A DNA stretch of 40,008 bases from a bacterium (GTDB lineage: Bacteria; Chloroflexota; Anaerolineae; Epilineales; Epilineaceae). The notes under the pieces were generated by a model. The model was not told where the DNA came from. It did no database searches and worked only from the letters and a program-made list of their open reading frames with translations. Shown here piece by piece: positions 1 to 7,618 of this stretch. How positions within the stretch are numbered: position 1 is the stretch's first letter; each line of letters opens with the position of its first letter. Position numbers and translations under genes: made by a program. Where the stretch lies: positions 1 to 40,008 of the forward strand of contig QEVT01000007.1 in the NCBI GenBank assembly GCA_003576755.1, in the 5' to 3' direction.

Positions 1-560
1 GAGATCTCGAGGTCATCCACATCGGTCTTGGTGCACCCTTCCGCCGTCAGATCGTCGCGCGTGACATCCGGACCAAACCAGACGGCGAGGCGGTCGTTGT
101 CCGCGGGTGCCGCCCTCGTGTTGAGGAAGCGCACATACAGCGCGTGATCGGGTTTCAGGTCCTTGATCGGCGGGAACACGTATCGGCCGTCTGCGCCCGT
201 GGTCCTGGAGTCTCCTCGCTGCACGTCGCCCGCCAGGGTGGCGGGGACGTAGTCGAACAACTCGACTCGGACTCCCTCCACGGGCGAACCGGCGAAGGTC
301 ACCCGTCCCGCGATCCCGCAACCCTGGGTCGGAGCATCGGCGCGACTGGCTTGAACGGCAGTTGACAACAGCGCTCGGGCCGCGAGGCCGCTCTTCGACA
401 ACGTCAGCGGACCAAGTGCGCCGTCCTTCAACGGCGCCGAGGCGACTGGGGCGTCGGAGGAAGGCCACGTGATGTGCGAGATCGACCCTGCGCACACCAG
501 CATCGCGGCGACTGTCAACGGCCGAAGGCGTCGCAAACCGAGGACCATCCAACGCATCAT
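1..560 (-). CDS. Secreted carboxypeptidase-regulatory-like (SdrD_B/transthyretin-like) domain protein, 3' truncated
   Basis: Open on the minus strand from ATG at 560 to the left edge with no stop; 186 complete codons are visible. The start is set by a GAGGAG Shine-Dalgarno about 8 bases upstream; a second ATG follows directly. Residues 1-25 have basic residues then a hydrophobic stretch (LTVAAMLVCAGSIS), a likely signal peptide. From about residue 85 the sequence reads GRVTFAGSPVEGVRVELFD, then TTGADGRYVFPPI, the usual pattern of a carboxypeptidase-regulatory-like beta-sandwich. The WFGPDVT segment and the DDLEI near the edge resemble repeats common in Chloroflexota surface proteins (recalled, not searched). 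Role: probably an extracellular structural or adhesive protein; the rest lies outside the window. It has its own promoter at 658-686. Confidence 0.8.
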   Translation of the reverse strand, partial: MMRWMVLGLRRLRPLTVAAMLVCAGSISHITWPSSDAPVASAPLKDGALGPLTLSKSGLAARALLSTAVQASRADAPTQGCGIAGRVTFAGSPVEGVRVELFDYVPATLAGDVQRGDSRTTGADGRYVFPPIKDLKPDHALYVRFLNTRAAPADNDRLAVWFGPDVTRDDLTAEGCTKTDVDDLEI

Positions 561-633
561 CCGATAGCTCCTCAGGGTGGGGAGGCGGAGGCTCTCGAGA
601 ATCGTGCGCATCGTGCGGACGGTTGTGGTCAAC

Positions 634-651
634 GGTCGAAGGAGATCGACC
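634..651 (-). promoter_or_regulatory. Perfect inverted repeat at the predicted transcript start
   Basis: GGTCGA (634-639), a six-base loop, then TCGACC (646-651). Read on the minus strand the loop is TCTCCT, which contains CTCCT, the complement of the AGGAG in this gene's ribosome binding site near 570. It could be an operator or a 5' leader hairpin; the sequence does not decide between them. Confidence 0.35.
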
Positions 652-657
652 TATTTC

Positions 658-686
658 ATGTTAGCAACTCCGAACGCCGCCGCCAA
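658..686 (-). promoter_or_regulatory. Predicted sigma70-type promoter of the left-edge secreted protein
   Basis: On the minus strand TTGGCG (686-681), a 17-base spacer and TAACAT (663-658). The predicted start is near 651, giving a leader of about 90 bases before the ATG at 560. The same TTGGC(G/A)-17-TAACAT arrangement stands before the cyclase-NACHT gene at 6702-6730. Confidence 0.5.
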
Positions 687-842
687 GCACGGCTTCATGC
701 CAAGCATCAGCCGATCCGAGCATTCTGGGCTTCAGACTCGACGTTACTGATGGCGCGTGACTGGCATTCAAACCGATGCAACTTGACGGCACCTTCTTTC
801 ACTACCTGACCCGCGGCGCGAGCGCCACCATCGGTGCCGCCG

Positions 843-2027
843 CTACTCCGCCACCCGCACCCCCCGCAGCCGCTCGACCAGCGGCGGCAGCACCTCGACC
901 ACGGCGTCGACGTCGGCGTCCGTGGTCATGCGCCCGAGGCTGAACCGCAGCGCGCCGGTGGCGATCTCCGCCGGCACGCCCATCGCCGTGAGCACATGCG
1001 ACGGCGCGAGGTTGCCGCTCGAGCACGCCGAGCCGCTGGAGGCGCAGATGCCGTGCAGGTCCAGCCCGAGGAGCATCGCGTCGGCGGGCGCGCCCTCGAT
1101 GCAGAACGACGCGTGGCTCGGCAGTCGGTTGGTCGGGTGGCCGGTGAGCCGGATGCCGTCCGCGGCAGCCGTCAGCCTTGCAACCAGCTGGTCGCGGAGC
1201 GCGGCCGCGTGGGCGCACGCCGCCGGGCGCTCGCCGGCCGCGAGCACGAGCGCCCGCGCCAGCCCGACGGCGCCGGCCACGTTTTGCGTGCCGCTCCGCC
1301 GCCCGCCCTCCTGCCCGCCGCCGGTCTGGCACGCGGCGATCGGCGTCCCGTCGCGCACGTAGAGCACACCGACCCCCTTGGGCCCGTAGAACTTGTGCGC
1401 CGAGAGGCTGAGGAGGTCGACGTGCAGCCCCTCGACGCCGAGGTCGACATAAGCGGCGGCCTGGACCGCGTCGGTGTGGAACGGGACCCCGCGCTCGCGC
1501 AGCACCGCCCCGATCGCGGCGACGGGCTGGAGCGTCCCGACCTCGTTGTTGGCCAGCATGACGCTGACCACCGCGGTGTCGGGCCGCACCGCGTCGAGCA
1601 CCGCCTCGGGGTCGACCCGCCCGTCGCCGTCGACGCCCACGACCGTGGCCTCGAAGCCGAAGCACGCCTCGAGCTGGTGGACGGTGGCCAGCACGGCCTC
1701 GTGCTCGATGGCGGTGGTGACGACGTGGTTGCCGCGGCCGGCGGCGCGCATCGCCAGCGCCACGCCGCGCAGCGCCAGGTTGTCGCTCTCGCTCCCGCCC
1801 GACGTGAAGACGACCTCCGCCGGCCGGCAGCCCAGGACGCGGGCGACGTCGATGCGCGCCGCCTCGAGCGCGCCGCGCGCCTTGCGGCCGAGGCTGTAGG
1901 CGCCGCCGGCGTTGCCGAACCGCTCGCCGAAGTACGGCAGCATCGCCTCGAGCACATCGGCGCGCACGGGGGTGGTGGCCGAACAGTCGAGGTAGATCAA
2001 GCGGTCGTCGTCGCGGTCGATCGGCAT
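843..2027 (-). CDS. Cysteine desulfurase (IscS/NifS family)
   Basis: A PLP enzyme that takes sulfur from L-cysteine, leaving alanine, and carries it as a persulfide for Fe-S cluster and thio-cofactor assembly in the cytoplasm. At 394 residues it has normal family length. Visible landmarks are the TSGGSESDN phosphate-binding loop (75-83), active-site His109 in AIEHE, MLANNEVGT (157-165), HTDAVQA, the PLP lysine Lys212 in SAHKFYGPKG, the GGGQEGGRRSGTQN segment, and the persulfide Cys335 in SGSACSSG. The ATG at 2027 is chosen because GGGGAG lies about 7 bases upstream; the frame is open 7 codons further. It stands alone: no scaffold protein (IscU), regulator or thiolase-type partner is next to it, so whether it serves Fe-S assembly or tRNA thiolation cannot be told here. 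Confidence 0.95.
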   Translation of the reverse strand: MPIDRDDDRLIYLDCSATTPVRADVLEAMLPYFGERFGNAGGAYSLGRKARGALEAARIDVARVLGCRPAEVVFTSGGSESDNLALRGVALAMRAAGRGNHVVTTAIEHEAVLATVHQLEACFGFEATVVGVDGDGRVDPEAVLDAVRPDTAVVSVMLANNEVGTLQPVAAIGAVLRERGVPFHTDAVQAAAYVDLGVEGLHVDLLSLSAHKFYGPKGVGVLYVRDGTPIAACQTGGGQEGGRRSGTQNVAGAVGLARALVLAAGERPAACAHAAALRDQLVARLTAAADGIRLTGHPTNRLPSHASFCIEGAPADAMLLGLDLHGICASSGSACSSGNLAPSHVLTAMGVPAEIATGALRFSLGRMTTDADVDAVVEVLPPLVERLRGVRVAE

Positions 2028-2113
2028 GGTCTGCGCTCCCCGGCGCACGGTTCGGGACGGTGGTTTCGTCGGGCGGTCGGCGCGCCCACGGCGCGCCGCG
2101 ACAGGCGCAGCGC

Positions 2114-2142
2114 ATTGTATGCGGGGTCAGCAGCGGTGACAA
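2114..2142 (-). promoter_or_regulatory. Predicted promoter of the cysteine desulfurase gene
   Basis: Minus strand TTGTCA (2142-2137), a 17-base spacer and TACAAT (2119-2114); each hexamer is one mismatch from the sigma70 consensus. The predicted start is near 2107, giving a leader of about 80 bases. Confidence 0.6.
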
Positions 2143-2320
2143 CCGGCGGGTGTGAGCGTCCGCCGCCCACGTCTACGACACCACTCGGCCTGCAACCGCT
2201 TCGGGGCGTTTCCGTAGGCTATGGCGCGGGCGTCAGGGTTCGGTTTGGCAGCGGGTCCGGGCACGGTGTGATCCATGTCCGAATCCGGTCGGGCACGGGC
2301 GCCTTTGGAGGCGAGAACGC

Positions 2321-2872
2321 GTGATGGAGCCCCGAATGGAACCAAGCGTTGGCGATTTTGCGCGCATCTTCGGGTTCGACGACCTCGACCTGCAGTCCAA
2401 CCGCGCAGGCGACATGTCGCCGCGCCAGGTCGCCCGCATGCAGCGGGTGGCTGTCGGGAGGTTCTGGGCGTCGACGGTGCCGCTGGCGACGACGGCGATC
2501 TGCGTGGCCGCGGCGTCGTGGGTGGGGCCGGCGGCCGGCCCGGCGACGACGGTGTTCAAGGCGCTGTTGGGGCTCGCGGCGTTGTCGGTGCTCCTCACAG
2601 CGTACCTGGGCTGGCGGACGATGTGCGCGATCGCGGACGCGATCGACGGGCGTGTGGAGGTGGATGACGGGTACGTTGTCTTCGAGGACATGACGCGAGG
2701 ACCAGCCCATGAGCCCGCGCCGCGTCGCTATCGATTCCGCACGGCGCGACACGTGTACGACGTACCGGCGGCGGCCAGGCACGCCCTGGACAAGCGGCAG
2801 CGCTACCGGATCTACTTCACGCCGCGCGCGAAGGCGCTGCTCGCCATCGAGCCGTACGCGCGGCGGGACTGA
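2321..2872 (+). CDS. Small membrane protein of unknown function (two predicted helices)
   Basis: 183 residues with no family I can name. The N-terminal 45 residues are soluble and polar. Two hydrophobic segments follow (about 50-70, PLATTAICVAAASWVGPAA, and about 76-96, ALLGLAALSVLLTAYLGW), probably a helical hairpin. A soluble C-terminal domain of about 85 residues ends in YRIYFTPRAKALLAIEP, which resembles the tail of small uncharacterised membrane proteins in Chloroflexota (from memory). GGAGG at 2307-2311 sits 9 bases before the GTG at 2321; ATG at 2324 and ATG at 2336 (with GGAG six bases upstream) are alternatives. It is transcribed away from the desulfurase gene and converges on the cyclase-NACHT gene. 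I saw no strong promoter hexamers upstream. Confidence 0.6.
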   Translation: MMEPRMEPSVGDFARIFGFDDLDLQSNRAGDMSPRQVARMQRVAVGRFWASTVPLATTAICVAAASWVGPAAGPATTVFKALLGLAALSVLLTAYLGWRTMCAIADAIDGRVEVDDGYVVFEDMTRGPAHEPAPRRYRFRTARHVYDVPAAARHALDKRQRYRIYFTPRAKALLAIEPYARRD

Positions 2873-3087
2873 CCGATGCCGACGGTCGAGCGGGCTGCGA
2901 TGGCGATGTCCGGAAGCGCGACGGCAGGCGTCCGGCGGCCGGCGACGAGCGGACGAGACCGCCAACCGTCGGTGCGGCCCGGCGTCCGTCGGCGCGGGTG
3001 CACGCCGTCGGCTTGCGCGGCCCGCCGATCCCTCGCCACGGGACGCGTTCGCCGCAAGGGGCGCCGGTCGTCGACGGGGGCTCCGAC

Positions 3088-6000
3088 CTACCGCTCGGCG
3101 GCCGACTCGACCAGGCGGACGCCGAAGGCGAAGTCGCGCAGGTACGGCGCGAACTCCAGCCGCACCGCGGCCAGCGCGTCGAACCGGCTGCGTGACCAGG
3201 CGCTGCCGCGCAGGACGCGCAGGCAACCGATGCCGAGGTTGGGGTCTTCGCGGCCGTCCGACGCGTCGTAGGGGTAGGGGAACGCCAGTGTGCCGTCGCC
3301 GCCCGGCTCGCCGGCCGTCAGCGCCCGCATGCCCGCGGCGTCGCCCCACGCGCTGCTCGTCCACTGGCAGGCGTTGCCGCACATGTCGCTGACGCCTTCA
3401 GGCGTATCGCCCTCGAGGAACACCCCCACCGGCGAGGGCCGGTTCAGGCGCGTCTCGTAGGTGTTCCCCTTGGCGGGGTCGAAGGCGTCGCCGTGGGGGT
3501 AGAGACGGCCAGCCCTCCCACGCGCCGCCGCTTCCCATTCCGCTTCCGTCGGCAGCCGGAACGCACGGCCGGACTGAGCGCTCAGCCAGCGGCCATAGGC
3601 CCTCGCCTCAAACCAGCAGACACCCAGAACCGGCTGTGCCGATGCGTTGAAGCGCGCCTCGTGCCAAAACGCCGGCTCGGCCATGCGCCTCGCCTGCCAC
3701 TGCGCGGCAAGCACCGCCTCGAACGCTTCGTCGTCGAGCGTCATCCAGCCGCGCCATCGCTGCACCGCCTCCTCGTTCGGGAACCGGCCCGTGGCGATGC
3801 TCAGCTCGAAGAGCCCCGGATCGGCCTGGAAGCGTCGGCGCCAGTAACGGTTGTTGTCCTTGGCCCCCTCGTTGGCCAGCTCGCCGCGGCGCCAGGCGCG
3901 CGCGGCATCGGTGTCCCACCAGCGCTCGTCGTCGTACCCTCCGGCGGCCATGAAGCAGCGCCACTCGGCGTTGGTCACGGGGAAGCGTGCGATGTTGAAC
4001 GGGTCGACCGCGATGGTGTGGCGCGGCACGTGGCCGGCGACGTGTTCGACTTGCCCGTTGAACTCGCGACAGATCGGGGTGTCGTCGCCGATGGTGTACG
4101 CACCGCCTGGAATGGCGGCCAACGGCGGCAGCAGGTATGGGCCGAACGGGCCGGTGTGGCGCTCGTAGCGAGGGTCGCCCAGATCGCCCAGGACCAGCGC
4201 GCACGCGATCCGGTCGCGCAGGTCCGCCCCAGGATCGCGGCTGCGTTCCACCAGGGCCCGGCGGAGGTCGTGGAGAAGGTCGGGTGGCAGGCGGGGCGAG
4301 CCATCGTCCACCCCTTCCCCCCGGGGCATGGCTGCGCGCCCACCGGCACCCGGAATGCTGTCGCTCGCGGTGCACGCTGCCCGGCCGCGGGCGTCGGCCG
4401 CCGCGGCGACCTGAACCGCGCAGCGCCCGGCGAGCGCCAGGTTCGCCCGCATCACGCCGCGGACGAACGCCACGGGGTCGTCGGCCATCACCGCCGCCAG
4501 CGCCGTCGTCTCCTCCCACCCCGTCTGGGCCAGCGGGGGCAGCGCCTCGCCTGCAGGCAAGGTCGCCAGCAGTTCGGGCACGCCGGGCCGGATGTCCGCC
4601 GCCCGCCACGGCGCGGCCACGCGCTCGGGCTCGGGCGCGCGGGCCACCACGCGCGCGGCAAAGTATTCCTGAAGCAACTGATGGCGGTACATCACCTCGT
4701 CCGCCGCGGGGTCCTCATCCAGCGCACTGATGGCCACGCCGGCCTTGAGGATGGCCTCGTCGGCCGGATGGTCGATGATGTTCAGCGCCGCGTCGTAGCT
4801 CAGCCGCACCTGGCGCGCCCCGCCGTCGGCCGCGGTCGCCTGCATGCCGAACGCCAGCGCCGTCAGCCGGGGTATCAGCGCTTCGCGCTCCGGCAGGTCG
4901 TACGCGTCGAGCCAGCGGCGCTGCGCGATGCGGCGGATGTCGCGGTCGGCGAGCAGATCGTCGCGGGCGAACAGCGGGTTGTCGCGCTCGACCTCGCGCC
5001 GCAACGCCTGGCGTACGAAGCCGGTGAACAACCCCGCGCGGTCGAGGGCCCGATCGCCGGTCGCCTCGATCTGGTCGACCAGGAGGGCGAGGAAGAACGG
5101 GGCGCGCAAGGCATCGAGCTGCGGCGTACCGGCAAGCGCCGTCCAGATGTCGGCCCCGTGCACGGGGCTGTACGCGCGCAGGAAGGCCTCGACCTGAGCG
5201 TCGGCCAGCGGCTCGATCTGCACCTGGGGGACACGCAGGGCGGGTGTCGAGAGCGGCGCGCTGTAGTCGAGGGTCCGGCAGCTGAACACGACCCGGTTCC
5301 CCGGCTGCTCGCTCGTCAAGCGGACCAGCCACTGCTTCCAGGTGGCTACGTGTTCGCGGAACGCGCGCTCGGTGGCGGCTGGCATTTCGTTCAACGCGTC
5401 CAGGAGCAGCACCATGCGGCCGGTGGCCAAGAGCGATGGCAACGGCGGCAGGTTCGGGTATGCGGCGGACCAGCGGTCGGCGAGCCAATTGCCCGGCGCC
5501 GGCGGCGGATCGCCGACGCGCTCGGGCTTGTACTGGTTGAGCTGGGCGAAGAACGTGACCGGGGCGGACGAGGCCCCGGCCCGGAGTCCCCCGATCGCCG
5601 CCTCGAGCTCGTAGTGCCGCAACAGCGTGCTCTTGCCGCTCCCAGGCGGACCCAGGACGACCAGCGCGGGCTCTGGGACTTCCGCGAGCAGCGCGCCGAG
5701 GTCGGAATGCCGCTCCGCCCGGGCCGCCCAGCGCCCGCCCGGCGCATCCTCGCCCTGATCGACGAGCAGCGAAAGAGCGACGAACCGCCCGTCCAGCCGG
5801 TAGCGCGGCTGGCTCCAGGCGGCGATCCGCCCGAGGCGGTACTCCGTCAGGTCGTCCGGGCGCCGCGCCGCGGCCTCGCGTGCCAGGGCGGCCGAGAGGA
5901 CCACCGCCGGCGCGTCGTCGTCGCGCACGGCGGCCAGCGTCGCGGCAAGCAAGTCGGAGATGCCCACCGGGCGGTGTATGCTCGGGCTGGCGAGGGCCGT

Positions 6001-6648
6001 GGCCACGCCCTGCTCCATGTCGTCACCCGCGTCGGCCAGCACGTCCTCGACCAAGACGCGGTCGCGCGGGGCGAGGGCGGTCGCCGTCCGGGGCGGCGCG
6101 GCGACGTCCTCCAGCCCGGGAGCGAGGATCTGGAAGATGCGGTCGGCGTGCCGCAGGTCCTTGAGGCGATGCGTGCCCCAGTCGCGCAAGGCCCAGTCTG
6201 GAGGCAGGTCGCTCTGCATGAGCTGCTGGGTGGCGAGCGACAGGAGCACCTGGCCGCCGTGACCGGCTGCTTCGAGCCGCGCCGTCCGGTTGACGGCGGG
6301 GCCGAAGTAGTCCCCGCCGCGCTCCTGGGCGACCCCGATGTGGATCCCCATGCGGACGCGCAGCGGCGGGAAGTCGGGGGCGAACGCGGTCCAGTCTTCG
6401 GCGGCGACGGCGTGCTGGGCGTCGACGGCCGCGCGGGCGGCCTCGATGGGCGTGTGGAACGCGGCGCAAAACGCGTCACCGACGGTCTTGAACACAAGGC
6501 CGCGGTGCGCCGCGATGCAGGCGCGGAGCAGATCGTCGTGGCGCTCGAGCGCCTGCCGCATCGCGCTTGGGAAGTGTTCCCAGCGGGCGGTCGAGCCCTC
6601 GACGTCGGTGAACAGAAAGGTGACGGTGCCGGTAGGGTGTTGCGCCAT
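3088..6648 (-). CDS. Class III nucleotide cyclase - NACHT NTPase - FGE-sulfatase/CLec-fold fusion protein
   Basis: 1186 residues in three modules. (1) Cyclase homology domain, about 5-180: FLFTDVEGST gives metal Asp15, FKTVGDAF gives Lys54 and metal Asp58, and YFGPAVNRTAR gives Asn120 and Arg124. All the expected catalytic residues are present; Lys54 and Asp113 favour ATP, so cAMP is the likely product. (2) NACHT-type STAND NTPase, about 325-800: Walker A GPPGSGKST (333-341), Walker B LLLDALNE (414-421) and a late YRHQLLQEYFAA motif. (3) FGE-sulfatase domain, about 839-1186 (IPGGAYTIGDD, FPVTNAEW, RLPTEAEWEAAARG, RVLRGSAW). The catalytic Cys pair of true formylglycine enzymes is missing, so this is more likely a ligand-binding C-type-lectin fold. 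Start at 6648 is set by the domain boundary (MAQHPTGTVTFLFTD) and the promoter; no clear ribosome site is seen and the frame is open 166 codons further. Inference: the C-terminus senses, NACHT switches and the cyclase signals. Confidence 0.9.
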   Translation of the reverse strand: MAQHPTGTVTFLFTDVEGSTARWEHFPSAMRQALERHDDLLRACIAAHRGLVFKTVGDAFCAAFHTPIEAARAAVDAQHAVAAEDWTAFAPDFPPLRVRMGIHIGVAQERGGDYFGPAVNRTARLEAAGHGGQVLLSLATQQLMQSDLPPDWALRDWGTHRLKDLRHADRIFQILAPGLEDVAAPPRTATALAPRDRVLVEDVLADAGDDMEQGVATALASPSIHRPVGISDLLAATLAAVRDDDAPAVVLSAALAREAAARRPDDLTEYRLGRIAAWSQPRYRLDGRFVALSLLVDQGEDAPGGRWAARAERHSDLGALLAEVPEPALVVLGPPGSGKSTLLRHYELEAAIGGLRAGASSAPVTFFAQLNQYKPERVGDPPPAPGNWLADRWSAAYPNLPPLPSLLATGRMVLLLDALNEMPAATERAFREHVATWKQWLVRLTSEQPGNRVVFSCRTLDYSAPLSTPALRVPQVQIEPLADAQVEAFLRAYSPVHGADIWTALAGTPQLDALRAPFFLALLVDQIEATGDRALDRAGLFTGFVRQALRREVERDNPLFARDDLLADRDIRRIAQRRWLDAYDLPEREALIPRLTALAFGMQATAADGGARQVRLSYDAALNIIDHPADEAILKAGVAISALDEDPAADEVMYRHQLLQEYFAARVVARAPEPERVAAPWRAADIRPGVPELLATLPAGEALPPLAQTGWEETTALAAVMADDPVAFVRGVMRANLALAGRCAVQVAAAADARGRAACTASDSIPGAGGRAAMPRGEGVDDGSPRLPPDLLHDLRRALVERSRDPGADLRDRIACALVLGDLGDPRYERHTGPFGPYLLPPLAAIPGGAYTIGDDTPICREFNGQVEHVAGHVPRHTIAVDPFNIARFPVTNAEWRCFMAAGGYDDERWWDTDAARAWRRGELANEGAKDNNRYWRRRFQADPGLFELSIATGRFPNEEAVQRWRGWMTLDDEAFEAVLAAQWQARRMAEPAFWHEARFNASAQPVLGVCWFEARAYGRWLSAQSGRAFRLPTEAEWEAAARGRAGRLYPHGDAFDPAKGNTYETRLNRPSPVGVFLEGDTPEGVSDMCGNACQWTSSAWGDAAGMRALTAGEPGGDGTLAFPYPYDASDGREDPNLGIGCLRVLRGSAWSRSRFDALAAVRLEFAPYLRDFAFGVRLVESAAER

Positions 6649-7031
6649 GTTCGGGCCGCCGGATGGGTCGACGGTCGGTGCCGCGACTCGGGGCGGCGGC
6701 GATGTTACCAGACGTGCCAGCCGCTGCCAATCCGGACGCCCATGCGAAGGGGACGACAGCGGACGTGCGGGCAATCGCGGCACCACGAGGCCCAACCGCC
6801 GACCTCCGCGCTGCCCGGTCGTTCGCGATCCCCGCTCGCACGGTGCCTGCGGGTGGACACGACGGCGGACGCGGATCTGATCACGGATGCCGACCCGAGC
6901 ATCGAGCTGCCGGGCGACACGCCGGAGGGCGTGGCGGACCGCGACCACGGCTATCCTTATATACCCCGACGGCTTGGGGTGAGGATGCATGGCCGTGATG
7001 GCGACGACGCCGATCAGGGAGGTCGACAACC
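6649..7031. other. Divergent intergenic region between the cyclase-NACHT and haem-binding genes
   Basis: 383 bases without a gene. The left half holds the minus-strand promoter at 6702-6730. Toward the right is a short A/T-rich stretch (TTATATA near 6957) that could be a -10 for the plus-strand gene, but no -35 stands at a proper distance. It is followed by ACCCC (6963-6967), an eight-base gap and GGGGT (6976-6980), a small inverted repeat that may be an operator or leader hairpin. Confidence 0.5.
6702..6730 (-). promoter_or_regulatory. Predicted promoter of the cyclase-NACHT-FGE gene
   Basis: Minus strand TTGGCA (6730-6725), a 17-base spacer, TAACAT (6707-6702). The predicted start is near 6695, giving a leader of about 47 bases to the ATG at 6648 and supporting that start over the longer open frame. 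Confidence 0.55.
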
Positions 7032-7499
7032 ATGAAGGTTCTGAAGCGCGCGGCCGTCGCGGCCGCGATCGTGTTCGCCGTGATCCAACTGATCCCGGTG
7101 GACCGGACGAACCCGCCGGTGACCCGCGAGGTCCGGTGGAACGCACCGGAGACGCGGGCGCTGGCCCAACGGGCCTGCTTCGACTGCCACAGCAACGAGA
7201 CGGTGTGGCCTTGGACGTCGCGGATCGCGCCGGCGTCGTGGCTCCTGGCCCGCCATGTCGACGAAGGGCGCGGCGAGCTCAACTTCTCGGAGTGGGACCG
7301 GCCCAACGCCGAGGCGGACGAGATCCCCGAATCGGTCACGGACGGCTCGATGCCGACGTGGGACTACATGCTGATGCACGCCGAGGCCAGGCTGACCGAC
7401 GCCGAGCAGGACGCGCTGGCCGCGGGGCTCGCCGAGACGGTGCGTCAGGATCCGCCGATCTCCGACGAAGGCGGAGGCGAGGACGGAGACGACGACTGA
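7032..7499 (+). CDS. Haem-binding domain protein (Haem_bd type, CxxCH)
   Basis: 155 residues. Residues 1-22 form a signal or anchor (KVLKRAAVAAAIVFAVIQLI), so the rest acts outside the membrane. The core CFDCHSNETVWPW carries one c-type haem attachment motif, followed by IAPASWLLARHVDEGRGELNFSEW, the typical pattern of the small haem-binding domain found alone or fused to cytochromes. The tail is acidic (EGGGEDGDDD). AGGGAGG ends about 10 bases before the ATG. Family role: probably an extracytoplasmic mono-haem electron carrier; the partner is unknown. No cytochrome maturation or oxidase genes are nearby. It may be co-transcribed with the downstream kinase-like gene, although a GC-rich hairpin lies between them. 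Confidence 0.85.
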   Translation: MKVLKRAAVAAAIVFAVIQLIPVDRTNPPVTREVRWNAPETRALAQRACFDCHSNETVWPWTSRIAPASWLLARHVDEGRGELNFSEWDRPNAEADEIPESVTDGSMPTWDYMLMHAEARLTDAEQDALAAGLAETVRQDPPISDEGGGEDGDDD

Positions 7500-7553
7500 A
7501 CGGGCAGGGCTCGTGAGGTGGAGCCGCGACACCCAGGCGAACCTGCGGGCTCG

Positions 7554-7571
7554 CGGCGCCGGGCGGCGCCG
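7554..7571 (+). terminator. GC-rich hairpin after the haem-binding gene
   Basis: CGGCGCC (7554-7560), loop GGGC, GGCGCCG (7565-7571): a seven-pair stem 55 bases past the stop. It has no T-run, so it could be a terminator or attenuating hairpin, or simply GC-rich sequence. Confidence 0.3.
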
Positions 7572-7618
7572 GCACGCGTTCGGACGCTGTTCGCGCCGTC
7601 TGGTTCTTGGTGGTGCCA

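Noticed and set aside
658-750. Small plus-strand frame of 30 codons starting at 658 behind AAGGAG
   Set aside because: The spacing of about 14 bases is too long, and the AAGGAG belongs to an inverted repeat in the minus-strand gene's leader.
3088-4130. Active formylglycine-generating or EgtB-type enzyme
   Set aside because: The Cys pair expected at the SxxCxxxC-type site is absent (SAWSRSRF instead) and no sulfatase is adjacent, so a ligand-binding fold is more likely.
3493-7035. An 1180-codon open frame antisense to the cyclase-NACHT gene
   Set aside because: No recognisable domains and Arg/Gly/Pro-rich low-complexity sequence; the opposite frame has three intact domains.
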